Below the pieces are notes generated by a model. That model was not told the origin of the DNA. It saw only the letters and a program-made list of their open reading frames with translations, and made no database searches. Both the position numbers and the translations under genes were made by a program. 64,000 nucleotides of DNA from Opeltia flavorubescens (lineage: Eukaryota; Ascomycota; Lecanoromycetes; Teloschistales; Teloschistaceae). Positions 11,806-23,348 of this stretch are shown here, piece by piece. Location of the stretch: contig KE546972.1 in the NCBI GenBank assembly GCA_000442125.1, positions 642,022 through 706,021 of the forward strand, read 5' to 3'. Numbering within the stretch: position 1 is the stretch's first letter; each line of letters opens with the position of its first letter.

Positions 11806-12537
11806 CTATTTGTCAACTGGGTCCTCTTCATCCCAGTGTTTAGAGATTTCCTGCGCACCACGGTACAGTATTGCCGTTCTGTATACCCCATAGTCATGCT
11901 TCCACCTCTGAAGATTAATTTCGACAGCGTCAATCTCTTGAAAGCCTTGGCGGATGTATGTCTTATGAGCGAATGGGGTTGACTCGATGTAACATGGTAA
12001 TCCTTTGTCATCCGCGAAGTCGAGGAGATGTTTTAAAAGCAGCGTCCCTACGCCCTTTCTCTGGCTGTTTGGCCATACGCATAAGTCGTCCAGCATAACG
12101 GTTCGCTTTCCAGCAAGGTGTTTGTGCCGGATTTCGATGATTTCAGGAAACCAATCGTTGAAGAAGGCCTTATTGGAGTCTTCCTCCGGCACTTCAGGAG
12201 GACTAAGGGACGAGCTGCTTATGGTCTTTGCTTCCTCTCCTTGCGTGGTTTCCTTTCCGTTGTCCTCCCCAGTTAGAAGATCACCATTCTCCACCGTCAA
12301 TTTTGCAAATCCGATAACCTCTTCCTCCGAAACCGAGGTCTTTACTGCTTTGTAAAAATACATATCAGGCATTCCGAACTCGCACTGCATGTGGTATGTT
12401 GTCCGACTGCATAGTGCCTGTGTACCGCCGCGGGGGAACTGTACCTGCCAAAGCGGATTTGAGGCACAAGCGGACCAGAGGATCGATGAACAGATGTGTA
12501 GGTCTTGAGGCTCGCAAGGGAGGACTTGAAACGACAT
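11806..12537 (-). CDS. GNAT-family N-acetyltransferase
   Basis: Predicted acetyl-CoA-dependent acetyltransferase of unknown substrate, 243 aa, single exon. The start at 12537 (MSFQVLPCEPQDL) is chosen because GNAT strand 1 begins directly after it; the frame is open a further 37 codons upstream. The acetyl-CoA pyrophosphate loop is seen as LDDLCVWPNSQRKGVGTLLL, followed by YIESTPFAHKTYIRQGFQ, the usual fungal GNAT end. An acidic, Ser/Thr-rich loop sits between strands 3 and 4. Fungal proteins of this form have no settled role. It is convergent with the kinesin gene (251 bp apart). Confidence 0.85.
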   Translation of the reverse strand: MSFQVLPCEPQDLHICSSILWSACASNPLWQVQFPRGGTQALCSRTTYHMQCEFGMPDMYFYKAVKTSVSEEEVIGFAKLTVENGDLLTGEDNGKETTQGEEAKTISSSSLSPPEVPEEDSNKAFFNDWFPEIIEIRHKHLAGKRTVMLDDLCVWPNSQRKGVGTLLLKHLLDFADDKGLPCYIESTPFAHKTYIRQGFQEIDAVEINLQRWKHDYGVYRTAILYRGAQEISKHWDEEDPVDK

Positions 12538-14402
12538 GTAGGGTGGAGGAAGGGACTCAAAAATCAGATCGTTGATTTTGAATATGAGAATGGAAGGAAG
12601 GACTCGAACACGTACTTGTGAAGCGAATTTTGACAGAGGGCTAGGCATTTAACTTGAAACGAAACACAATCTCATTCAGTCAGTGACAATCTTACGAAGA
12701 CAACGGCACTACGAGAGTAAAACTGCGAGAATAACGTCACAAACTAGAAGGGAAAGTCATTGCAGACACCAAACGGTCATCCTCGCGTGACCAAGAAGCT
12801 TGCTCGCTACCATTCTCTCGTACGGAATCTCTTCCCCCATCTGTAGACCACCCACATCGCGAACGATACGCCCTTCGGCTACAGTCTCCTTTACCTATCG
12901 GTCTCTTTGCAGATCAAGCGCTCACAGCTTTACCGTAAGTCTTTACCAATCGCACCACGACCTTCCATCATCACCCCTCTACAACCGCAACCGCTTCGAT
13001 GCATCGGGCGGGAAGCGGGACCTAAAGTAAACACCGTGTACGGAAGGAGCGACTGCGAGTGTCGAATGGACTCAGATGTTGGCAGGAGAGGTATTCGTTC
13101 GCCCTAATATCATCTCAGTGGAATCCATCGAGGAGATCAACCCATCTTCGATATCTATTGAGGGCAGTAGCAGTTCGATTGCAGAAGACAATGACCCTCT
13201 GTGTTACCATAGACCTAAAGACCCTTCCTCGCTACCGTCTTTGCACATGGACCGTTTGCCCCGATGAAGCACCTGCATCTCGAAGGATGCGTCTGTCAGT
13301 CGCTTCCTGCACTGCAGATCAGACGCACACGGCTTAACAGTGGCTTTAAGCTAAACGCGCCTCGAGACCAGTTATCGTGTGCACGGAACTACGATTGCTA
13401 CAATAGCAAGTCATTGCAAGTGCTGAAGGAAAGAAATTAGGAGGTATGGTAACGTACACTTTACAGAGAACCCGCGAGATAGTCAGAGAGATACCTTTAC
13501 TATGCTCCATTCCTGTTGATGGATGTGCATGAGACATTGAGTCTTCTCAATTGCATCAAGAAGTTTCCCTGCACATTCTCAATAGTCGTATGCCGCGAAA
13601 GAATCATCTCCTGTTCCCAGCTTTGACTACACCTTGGACCTGGCGGTTGACGCAGCTCGTTATCCAGGTTCGACTTGCATCTGTACCACAATCCTGAGCC
13701 AATCGCACCCAACAACCTCGACCATGTTCATGCAGCCACAACAGCCATCAAGACTGCTAGTCCCGTCGACAACGGAATTGTCCCATGTGGACCTCCATGC
13801 TCGTGCAGCCACAACGGCCGTACATATTAATGGCAGCAAATACCACGGGCTCTGTCTATCCTCAGACCTTTGGGGATGTTTATCAGGTTCTTTTATCCCG
13901 TTCAATCACCATTCTTACTATACATGAAGAACGACAAAGCAAAACGAACAATGGGCATTGATAAATGAAGATATATCAATTTAGGCAATGAAAAACAAAC
14001 AACACATCATTCAACTATAACCAGGCACGTCTGGAATTCGAATATCTTTACTTGAAGGGGCACGATGAGTTGTACTGTGTGGTAGGTGCATCCGAGCGGA
14101 AGGGGCCGCTGCATGGCACCTGCATGAATGCAGTCGCAAACCTGGAAGTCGGGTAGAGGTTGGGCACAAAAACCACGCGACCACCTCCGAGGCACCACCC
14201 ACTTTCCTTGCCGAGAAGTCAATGGGGAAACTGGTTCAAAGCTAAATATACATTCTTGCATCAGAGACTGGATGCCGCTTCCAGCTGCTTTCAGGAGAAG
14301 AAAAAACATCATTTCCTTCTGGTTGTGACTGCCGATCATTCCCTGATAGGTCGTCCAACACCTTAACCCAACCATCCTCAGAGGAGACCTGATCAAGTTA
14401 CT
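12538..14402. other. long intergenic region, possible coding remnants
   Basis: About 1.9 kb without a gene I can model. On the plus strand, 12740-12935 and 13053-13267 are open and coding-like (for example EWTQMLAGEVFVRPNIISVE and a Ser/Ile-rich tail ending at 13267), separated by a possible GTAAGT donor at 12936. No start codon or family was found, so it may be an undetected or decayed gene. A short sequence resembling one at 24.4 kb lies at 14065-14131. The rest shows nothing recognisable. Confidence 0.3.
14065..14131 (-). repeat. short dispersed repeat, copy A
   Basis: Read on the minus strand, about 65 bp here align with 24416-24482 on the plus strand. The core CCATGCAGCGGCCC followed by TTCCGCT is almost identical (one C/T difference), and a CACAGTAC block shares position downstream. 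This is either a diverged copy of a mobile sequence or a conserved short motif; two copies do not distinguish these. Confidence 0.4.
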
Positions 14403-14888
14403 TTAGCTAGGAATATCGAAATCAATGACATCACCTGGATCTGTTAGCACCTATGTTCTTTGCAAGAAAGTCACCGTCGAGAGACCGTACCGGCTCTTTC
14501 CCTAACCACGATTATCATGCAGCTTGAAAGCATCCGCTGCCTTCTTGCCCTTGGGGATATGATTACACCCCTTCTTGGAATCCTTTGCGCGAACAGTGTG
14601 ATACACAAATCCATCCTCATTGCGACTGAAACCCAAAGATTCGTCTGCATTCAGGGCTCGCTCGAGCCAAAAGGCCCTTATCTGGAAGGGGAGACGGTCG
14701 TACATCACACGGTACTCAGGATTGGGGTATTCCTTGTAGTCGCCTACGTCGCCGTGGCAGCCGCTGTGGGTGCTGGGATAAATGCGGACTTTCATGTTGG
14801 GATAATCGCTCCAGTCGGATGGCTGGGGGGATGCGAGCACGGAAGATAGGAGGATGAGGATGAGGATGGGGGTGGTTGATACAAGCAT
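14403..14888 (-). CDS. small secreted protein, unknown function
   Basis: Two exons, 14507-14888 and 14403-14440, give 139 aa in frame. The intron (GTTAGG..AACAG, branch GCTAAC) replaces a premature TAG with the C-terminus DPGDVIDFDIPS. The N-terminus MLVSTTPILILILLSSVLAS is a clear signal peptide with cleavage expected near residue 20. The mature part is polar, with only two cysteines (GCHGDVGDY and KGCNHIP), allowing one disulphide. No family was recognised. Size, secretion and an isolated position resemble fungal small secreted or effector-like proteins, but function cannot be inferred. Confidence 0.65.
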
Positions 14889-15812
14889 GATGAGCTGAAG
14901 GCAGAGAAATGGTTTAAGATGGAATAGTTGAATCCCTTGGTGCTGTTCTTGATTGCTTATTGGATAAAAACAAGTACAGCTGGACTGGCAACTTTAAGGT
15001 GGTTTGGGGGAGAAGATCCGTGAAGATATCAAGGGACGAAGCAGGTAGTGAAATGTTCTTTGACATTATGAAGTCGCGTTCACTCTTTCTCAGTTGAAGC
15101 TGTATGATGGATTGATATTTCATTCATCCAAGAAACATGTATGAACAATTTTTGCTTAATAGAGTTTGTAATCCTTCTTCCATCGTCTTTGCAAGGGTCA
15201 AATCCAAAGCATTCCATTACCATATTCCAGCAAGGACTTCGTCTTCAACCCACAGCAGACATAGCCAACATTCGCTGGCTATGTCTTCTTCGTCTCGCCA
15301 CGGATGCTCTCAACCGAATCAACCTTCTTAATTAAGATGAGGTCAAAATTCATACTTGGTGCTCACAAATCGACATACTAGATCATCAATGCAAATACCA
15401 ATAGTCCGGAAGAATCGACCATATACCTATTCCCTCCCATTCAAGACGTTTACGTTTTATTCGGTCTACGTCGCCTCCGGAGATGATGCATTGACCGGTC
15501 TTAGAACATGGGTACTGTTAAATTATCACCGTTTTCGGATGAAAAATTACGTCCATTGAGGACAAAACGGGCTTCGGGAACAATCCTGTCTAGGTCAAAT
15601 TGGTGTGTCCCATTCGTTGTGATGGTTACACAAGATTTAGCGGGATCGATACCGTCACATGCTTACTGTCAATGCAGCGGTCTGTGCGGAATTGAGCTGC
15701 AACATTCTGACCGAGGTTCTTGTTGTTGAACTACTAGATACTAATACATTCCGTTCGCATGTCATTATGAATAGAACCTGCAAAAAGGGGTCTCTCTGCT
15801 CAGGCTCTTAGC
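14889..15812. other. intergenic region
   Basis: 924 bp between the starts of the secreted protein (-) and the fructosamine kinase (+), so both promoters lie within it. Short open frames exist on the plus strand (15137-15335), but none shows family similarity or a splice model. Nothing else was seen. Confidence 0.45.
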
Positions 15813-17251
15813 ATGTCTGAACAACTCGGAAACGAACCGAAAGATGGTTCCATTCTTGGACGCGCCGGTCAAGAGCGCCCGAAAGGCACCATAGCTCCAC
15901 CGCAGGTGGGGAACGAATTTATAGTAGATGCCACTGTCTTGAACAGTATTTGGCATTCACATTTCGTTGTACGAATGGAAAGTTGATTGGCCTTTTAGGC
16001 TTTCCGATTCCAGGCACAGAAATTGTGGCTGCCTTTCACTATGGGGTATCGCTCTGGGCTCGAACAGCAAAGCTTAATTGTCATTTACCAACAGGTGAAC
16101 GGATCAATTATTTTCTCAAAGTGAGGAAAGATCTGAGATCTCGTAGCTGACACAGCTAGAATATCCACTGATATTCGGTAGGTCACAGCGCTCGGCGGTG
16201 TTGGGAAAGCCATGGCGGAAGGCGAATTTGAGTCTCTTAAAGAAATGCATGCCACGTCTCCAATATTCGTGCCGAAACCTTTTGTGTGGGGAAGATACGG
16301 CAAATCGGAACCAGAGACTTACTTTCTTCTTGCAGAGTTCCGCAATGTTGGGGAACAGCCACCGGACCCGGTCAAGTTCACCGCACGTCTTGCAGAGCTC
16401 CATCGCAATTCGAGGTCACCCACGGGTAAATTTGGGTTTCATACTACCACTTGCCATGCCTTCCTTACTCAAATAACAGACTGCTGGGAGGAATCATGGT
16501 CCAGGTTGTTCCAAAGACAGTTGGCCCACATGGTATCGATAGATCAGGAGAGAAATGGGAAATGGCCACAATTCCAGACTGTTTGCGATCTGACTTTGGG
16601 GAAAGTGATACCCAGGCTTCTTGAACCTCTGCAGTCCCAAGGCCGCAGCATTAAACCATGCTTGATCCACGGCGATCTCTGGGATGAGAACACGGCAACT
16701 GACATGGATACCGGAGAGCCTTTTGTATTCGATGCGGGTTCAATGTACGGTATGATTACCTTTCTGCCCACTGAGCGTTTCCCCCGACGCTCACCAATAC
16801 GAAGCGCACAACGAATACGAAATCGGCAACTGGCGAGCCCCAAGACATCGCCTGAGCAGTGAAAGCTACATCAGAAATTACAAGCAGCATTTCCCTGCCT
16901 CAGAGCCAGAGGAGGAGTGGGACGCGAGGAACTTGCTCTATTGTCTGCGTTATGATCTCGCCGCCTCCATTCTGCACCCTGGAAGCAATTTGAGACAAAG
17001 GTATGGAGATCAAGGGATTCCGGATCCAGTACCTTAGCTTACTGTGAATGTGATTCTCTAGCGTTTTCATGGGGATGATCGAGCTTTGTAGAGTCTATTT
17101 TCCTAGAGAACTGGAACAAGCTCAGCAAGACCTGAAGAATCCAATACCTCTTCAGTCAAGTATCAACGAAGATGAAAATCACGGCGTAGCACAAGAAGAG
17201 AAAGAGAAAGAGGGCGAAGAAAATGAGGGAGTAAAGGACAAAGAGAAGTAG
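15813..17251 (+). CDS. fructosamine/ketosamine-3-kinase family protein
   Basis: Kinase-fold enzyme of the fructosamine-3-kinase family, which phosphorylates sugar adducts on lysine amino groups so that they decompose (deglycation). Five exons: 15813-15945, 16014-16120, 16182-16749, 16805-17000 and 17062-17251 (397 aa, in frame). Visible elements are HYGVSLWARTAKL (nucleotide-binding N-lobe), EGEFESLKEMH (the conserved Glu helix), the catalytic loop CLIHGDLWDENT, the metal-binding region FVFDAGSMYAHNEYEIG rebuilt by splicing, and the family C-terminus (WRAPRHRLS..YIRNYKQHFP). The last about 30 residues are a Glu/Lys-rich tail. It converges on a LYC1-like acetyltransferase 566 bp away, which also concerns lysine amino groups. 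The exact substrate is not shown. Confidence 0.88.
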
Positions 17252-17817
17252 CTGTGGGTTCAAGGGAATGTGTGAAGAGCAAAATGCCTGGTGCAGGAGG
17301 CAATACCAGAGGGAATGGCAGTACCTTGCGTATTGTTCCCTCTGATGCAGTTGTAATGGTGAGGCTAAGTGCCAGGGTTGGAAGTAGCACTGGTTCCATC
17401 CCGTCTCTAGCTGGGCGGCCCTGCTTTGGCAGGCGCATCCTGAATAGATCCGCTACCTGTCCTACTGAGGTAGATAGCAAGGATCGATAACACAAGTCCC
17501 CGAGCACTCTGCAGTTCCAGGCCAAGGATACCATGTATTCACCACCGTTGAAGTGATTCTGACTTGTATTACCCCAGTGGGATCACCGCGGGCCACTTCC
17601 CAATATCACAAAGTGCAAAGACATTTTGACGCTCACATTTCCTTTCCCTCCCAAGTAAAATTTTGATAGTAAATGCCTCATAAAGGAAGTGGCTTCATCA
17701 AGTCATGCTGTTACTATAATTCTGCCGATATCTATGGCCCTTTGACAACCTTTCGATGCGATTGCGTTCCGTGAATGTGAATTTTAGACCTTTTACGCGG
17801 TAAGTTGCAAAATATGT
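17252..17817. other. convergent 3' intergenic region
   Basis: 566 bp between the stops of the fructosamine kinase (+) and the LYC1-like gene (-). No gene, repeat or RNA was recognised. Confidence 0.55.
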
Positions 17818-18969
17818 TCAGCACCAAGCATATTTCTCGTTGCCCAGCCAGTCAATCATGTCATCTTTCCCACTACCTTCACCAAACCACATGAGACTCG
17901 CAATACTCTCGTCTTCTCGCTCAACTTCCCGATGTTGAATACCTGTTTGCTCAACGAGGTCTTGTAGTAGATGGCCAGGATCCCACAACTTTATGTGATG
18001 TAATTCCCACTCGGCAGCTTCATGCTGAGCGGCGCAAAGGATTGCCCGCATCTGCTCAATTTGACGCTCTCTCTGCTGTAGATCTGGGTTTTGATTCTCA
18101 ATGACAACTCGTAAGATGTACAGTGTATTGTCTAGGGGATTCGTTCTTGGATGTCCATAGTAGCGATGAGTCCAAATTACCCATATGCGATTGTCTTGCT
18201 CCCCGGTCACTGCACCTTTGAATCGGGGTTGCTTTTCGAAAATCTTGCCGCAGGTAAACTCTTCTTTCCTGTGATGCCACAGCATATGCTCAAGATCTGG
18301 GACTATCATCATACGTATCTTGTTGCTCGACGGACTAGTCATAGCTCTACGGATCATGTTTTCATCGTCCTTGCACAGCTGATCCAGATCTTCCTCGGCA
18401 ATGAATCTAACCCCAACCTGAGAAATATTCGGAGTACGCATTGGGTCGAATTCTATATGGTTATTGAGAGGAAAAGGATGCCAGCCAAGCTTTGCATAAT
18501 AATCCATACCAATATCCGAGAACAAGACGCTTCCAATACATCGTCCGTGTTCGGCTTGCCAATTGGGCAATATCTTAGCTAGCTCGGCTAAAAGACGTGC
18601 AGCATACCCACGACGTCGATATTGAGGATCGCAGAAAACGCTAGCGACACTATGAATAATAGCCTCACTGAAGTGGCCTTCTCGGTCTGTGATAAGGGTA
18701 CGGTTACGAAACGTTTCGCATGAGCATAAGATGGGCCTATGGTCCGGAGATAGATTTTTATCCGTCAAAAGCCATATACTCATTCCACCATCTTTTGCCA
18801 GTGGGACCGTCGTTAAGAACGCGGATTCCTCAAGATACTCAGGCAAAGTCAAAGCATCGCCCCACTCAAGGAAGCCGAGACTGTAGATCGCTTCAAATTC
18901 TCTGAATGTAGGCTGCGTCAGATATAGATCTATGGATTGCGCGTTGGGTAGCGTAAGAGTATCGTCCAT
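17818..18969 (-). CDS. LYC1-like lysine N-acetyltransferase, paralogue 1
   Basis: Single-exon 383 aa protein resembling Yarrowia Lyc1, a lysine N6-acetyltransferase associated with lysine catabolism. The N-terminal GNAT fold is shown by MSIWLLTDKN, IIHSVASVFCDPQYRRRGYAARLLAEL (acetyl-CoA loop with Arg-rich turn) and GSVLFSDIGMDYYAKLGWHPF. The Lyc1-type C-terminal half includes VIWTHRYYGHPR, LRCAQ-like AAQHEAAEWELHHIKLWDP, REDESIASLMW and the terminal NEKYAWC. The gene at 24639 is clearly paralogous over its full length. The start at 18969 is the only upstream ATG fitting the length. It is convergent with the fructosamine kinase. Whether free lysine is the substrate here is inference. Confidence 0.82.
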   Translation of the reverse strand: MDDTLTLPNAQSIDLYLTQPTFREFEAIYSLGFLEWGDALTLPEYLEESAFLTTVPLAKDGGMSIWLLTDKNLSPDHRPILCSCETFRNRTLITDREGHFSEAIIHSVASVFCDPQYRRRGYAARLLAELAKILPNWQAEHGRCIGSVLFSDIGMDYYAKLGWHPFPLNNHIEFDPMRTPNISQVGVRFIAEEDLDQLCKDDENMIRRAMTSPSSNKIRMMIVPDLEHMLWHHRKEEFTCGKIFEKQPRFKGAVTGEQDNRIWVIWTHRYYGHPRTNPLDNTLYILRVVIENQNPDLQQRERQIEQMRAILCAAQHEAAEWELHHIKLWDPGHLLQDLVEQTGIQHREVEREDESIASLMWFGEGSGKDDMIDWLGNEKYAWC

Positions 18970-19994
18970 CGTAAGATCGATGAATCCTCATTCTTTTGTG
19001 GAGTGAAGAATGCCGAGTCCTGGATTGGACGAATATAAATTGTATGAAATCCATGATAAATGGTGGGAATCTATTTCGACTCGGCTTTTTTTCGCTGACG
19101 AATTGGTTGATGGGGCGCACCTACTCTCATAAACTCTTTGTTATCATTGGTCATTTCAGTCAGCGGTGGTCAGATACGAAAATTGAAAGAGGAGAGACGA
19201 GGCAAAAACGCTTAATGGCATGAACATCCCGTAATCTAACGTGAATAAAATCCTCGGTCGGAAACCATCTCCTAATTGATGCAGTATGTTCATCTCACCA
19301 AATGCTTCGAAACGTATGCCATCAGTCCTGTATCCCACCCCAGTAGCAGCGTGGGTAAAAAAGGAAGAAGACTTGAAGCGATGAAAGCCACACGCGCTAG
19401 AGCCCCTGTAGATCGACAGAATCCTGAGAAAAGCAGGGCTACGGAAGCTCTTGGACTGACCGGACCTATCAGGTCATGGGCGTTAATTTTAGCTGCATGA
19501 ACGTACTTTAGCAATGCCATCCACTGATCGATGGCTTTCGGCAATACTGTTCAGCAGGTATTCAGACCTACTGTCGTCACCCAGAGTTTCTAAAAGACCA
19601 CAAGTAGACACCCGCGATTCTCACCAGTATTAGAACTTCCCCTGCGTTTCTTTGGACGCCGGATGAGTCGGCGTGTCGCAAAACCTGGATTGTCTCAAGA
19701 TTCGAGAACGGGCGGCAAAGAGTGGTGGTGCGGCAGTGATTGGAGATATCATCGCTCCTTATGCAGCAAAGGGTCACACCAGGTAATGGATGGTTGCGGT
19801 GGTGGTGGTGGTACCACCGGGGTCGTATTACACCCTTTTGACCTACATAAGCAAGCGTGTCCTTCAAGGCTCACCTTGCGATTGCTGTTGACGGTGCTCG
19901 ACCTGACCATGATTTCATCAGTACTCAAATAATATCTTACTTTCGTTAGGATAGCTTTCTCAGACTAGAACAATCGTTACAATGCCGCTGAAGC
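18970..19994. other. intergenic region
   Basis: 1,025 bp between divergent start codons of LYC1 paralogue 1 (-) and the ankyrin gene (+). A short (GGT)n-like run is present near 19798-19815. Only short frames occur, none convincing. Confidence 0.5.
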
Positions 19995-22691
19995 ATGGAT
20001 CCTATAACAGCAATAGGATTGCTAGCCTCACTGTCCAATCTCATAGAGGCGAGCAATTCCCTACTTACAATCATAAAAAGCTTCAAGGATGGTGACCAAG
20101 AGCTTCTTGGGCTCTTTAATGATGTCTTAGTATACGCGGAAGCTCTCAAGGGTTTCGATCGAGTGCTGCGGAGTCGGCAAACTAATCACAAGATATCAAA
20201 AACAGTTATCAGCAAGGCACTCAACGAAGCCTTGCAGACAATCCAAGAATTGGAGAGTAAATTGACTCACGTTTCCAGGTCTGGAAGCTCAACTGTGAGA
20301 CGAATGAAATGGGTGCAGCATAAAGCAAGCTTCACCAAGCTTCATGGACGTGTAAAAGAGCAGAGCACCGTCCTACAAAGCTTTGTCACGCTCGCTCACG
20401 CGTAGGTCGATCCTTACTTTATTTAGGAGGATTTAACTTACAATTTTCATAGAGAGACGTTTCTTGACACCTGCACGCAGTACCCTCACTTCCTCCAAAT
20501 TCAATCACTTTCAGCGGACGATATCAATAGCGATGTCGTCTCCACTCTATCTGAGTCTACCACGGATGCGTCCGAGATCTCGGCTTCGTCGCGACGACGA
20601 TCATCTATAGACACGGCGGCTTCTTCCGTTGCAAGCTCGGATTCACTACTGCAGAAGACATCGTCGAGTTCCTCAGATAATCCACGGCAAAGCTTGGTAG
20701 TGAATGACAATGTGGCAGGTCCATTAGTCTTGCGAAAAGCATGCCGTTTTGATTGCTTTTGCGCCTGTCACACGCAAGATGTGGTCATCAAACGAGGGTT
20801 TTCGCGAGCCATCAACCCCTGCACAGATCGAAGCTGCCATGCATATAATGAGGCGACCGTTGCCGTCTCTGGTTTCTTTCGCAAAGCTTTGGCCCATGTA
20901 GCATCATCAAACAGCGTCAAGGTCCGATATGACTTGAATACCTTCCGAATGGTGTCCGAGGGTTCTGATGCCATGCGATACGTCAAGCATGGGAATTTAG
21001 ACAAACTGAAGACTTGCATTAAGACAGGGGAGGCGACTCTTTGGGACACCGCACCAGATGGGTGGTCCCTTCTTCATGTGAGTTCGTAGACCTATCTATT
21101 CATGGAAGCTAATTGGCTTTCAGACTGCTGCATACAATCGGCAATTGCCAATCGTTAGGTATCTTCTCGAGCTTGGTGCTGATACTGAGGTGGCGGACGT
21201 AGGAGCACGGTTGGTCCACCCTGGAGGTTCTTCTCGCCACATAGCTTACCGCCAGAAAGGAAACCAGCTGATCTCGCTATTTTGCAATCCCTTGCCAATG
21301 ACGCAACAGATGTCGAACGGGAGATTGTGGAGATCTTCTCCAAGAAAGACGATTACGTTCGCGATTTTGACTTTACGCCGATTCATATTGCAGTATTGAG
21401 CCTATATGACGTGGAAGATAGGGAGCGTCCAAGTCTCGAACAGTAAGTCATCATTCTTCCTTCGTTGCCGCCATGCTATACTATTGTCATATTTGTTGGA
21501 CTGTGGTTTGATGGCGAGCGGAAAATTGCGCCCTTATCCTTTTGAGATCTGACGACTATTACTGACATCAAGATCAGGCTCATAGCTTTTGTAGACGACT
21601 GCAATAACGCTCCAGTAGGGACTGATTGGGCTCAATGGAAGTTAAGGTATAAGAAGAGATCCAATCTTTTCGGTGACATAATCGAACGATATCGGTCTGC
21701 TGCATTCGAGAAGCCCAAGACTGAAAAGATAATCCATAATCTCCTTGACCAGAAGGACAGGAAGTACCATTGGACGCCCTTACACTGGGCTAGTTCAGCA
21801 GGACACTTGGACAAAATGAGAATTTTGGTACGGCACGGAGCAGATCCTTTTATCCTATCCAACCTCAACGCCAATATCTTGCACGCAGGTGCTGAATCGA
21901 AGACTACCAGTGGATTAGACGGTGCTCTGGAGATCTGGAGGAGGTACCCACAACGACTCGACATCAATCAAGCCAATCGCTGGGCCGAAACCCCTTTGCA
22001 TGTCGCCTCATGGGGATCCCTGAACGCTGTTCGAAAACTCTTGAAAGCTGGAGCAGACCGCAATGCCCGGCAAGAGGATGGTCAAGTCCCCCTACATTGC
22101 GCAGGTTTATCTGAACACGGCCAAATAAGAAGAAAGATTGTCACACTTCTTTGCGGAGGAGAACCTGGACCTCACGTCAACACACAAGATGTCGATGGCC
22201 GACCACCACTATTTGACTTTTTGGATGATCCAATATGCATACAGACTCTGGTTAAACATGGAGCCCGCATCGACCTCTTGGACTCCTCAGGCAGAAGTGC
22301 CTTCCACCATGCATGCATACAAAATGATAGCGAGGCTTTGAAGACCTTGATGGATGTTTCACCCTCATGGCCTACCCTGATAACGGTGAAAGATCACGAC
22401 GGCAACACTGCATTGATTGATGCCCTGATCCATAATAGTACTGATTGCGCGATGATGCTCTTGAAGCTTGAGAATATTGGGGACCCTGTAGGCCAGGGAG
22501 GATGGACGGTGGCTCACCACGCTACGAAGATGGGTGATCCTACAGTGCTGGAAGCTGTTCTGCGACACCCGAGCTTCGTTATGGGCTCGAAGACTATCGA
22601 TGGTAAAACAATCGAGGTTGTGGCCATGGAGGAAGGGAATTGGTGTGGAGACGTGAAAAGTCTGCTGAGGAAATACAATGCCCTAATGTAA
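19995..22691 (+). CDS. HeLo-like N-terminal domain, ankyrin-repeat protein (frameshifted)
   Basis: Exons 19995-20401, 20453-21077, 21124-21442 and 21578-22691. Residues 1 to about 130 (MDPITAIGLLASLSNLIEAS...) look like the helical HeLo-like/STAND N-terminal domain of fungal NLR proteins. A Ser-rich stretch follows, then a Cys/His cluster (CRFDCFCACH..CTDRSCH), then ankyrin repeats, including WTPLHWASSAGHLDKMRILV and ETPLHVASWGSLNAVRKLL. There is no NACHT or NB-ARC P-loop. Between about 21180 and 21230 the frame changes: LLELGADTEVADVG is in one frame and STVGPPWRFFSPHSLPPERK in another, with no plausible intron, and the exon sum (2,465 nt) is not a multiple of three. This is a sequencing error or a recent null allele. 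The role is unknown; related proteins act in non-self recognition and cell death. Confidence 0.75.
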
Positions 22692-23348
22692 TTCGGCCCA
22701 CAAAAGTTCCTGTCGATAGAGTCGATCTATTTGTACCATATACCAGCATTGCACAAAGCTCCTATGCTAAGTTGTGCTTGCTTATCCAAGAATCCAAGAC
22801 AGGTGAGAAGTTGGCTTAGGAGTTTAAGGTGATTTGGAGCTATGTAGGGCTGTTTAGATGTAAAAAGAGCGAGAGCACGAGACATCTGGACCATTTCGAA
22901 AATCAACCTCAGGATACTTTAGAAGCATTATCTCTGTGAATACCAGAGCTTCGGCGCACCTCTTGATGCTGATGTCGCTCTTGTGCCGAATATTGTCTGT
23001 TGATGAGCACCCACTGTTCCACCAATCAGACTAGCAAATTGATCAGTCGACATACGCTAGGTTGCCTCGAAGTTTCATAAATGCGTTTTTCACCTCCGGA
23101 ACTTTCGCAATTCCCGGTCTTCTTCCATAAATAAGATTATCTATCTCATAATCCTGTGTGCTGTTTTCATATGCATACGAATGTGATTGCACATTCATCA
23201 CTTCATGATTGTACAAGTGAATTTTTCGGAAGGGGCTACCGAATGACTCTGTGTTGCCTTCCTGTTCCCACACTATCCTCGTACTTGCTGCTAGAGCTGA
23301 CAACAATCACGTTATACTGAAGATCATCACTGTTCATTGGGACTGACC
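22692..23348. other. intergenic region
   Basis: 657 bp between the ankyrin gene and the downstream GNAT gene, both on the plus strand. A minus-strand frame at 23043-23306 (87 codons) has no recognisable features. Nothing else was seen. Confidence 0.5.

Noticed and set aside
12740-13267. Possible plus-strand gene with exons around a GTAAGT donor
   Set aside because: No start codon, no consistent acceptor frame and no recognisable domain; kept only as a remark in the intergenic entry.
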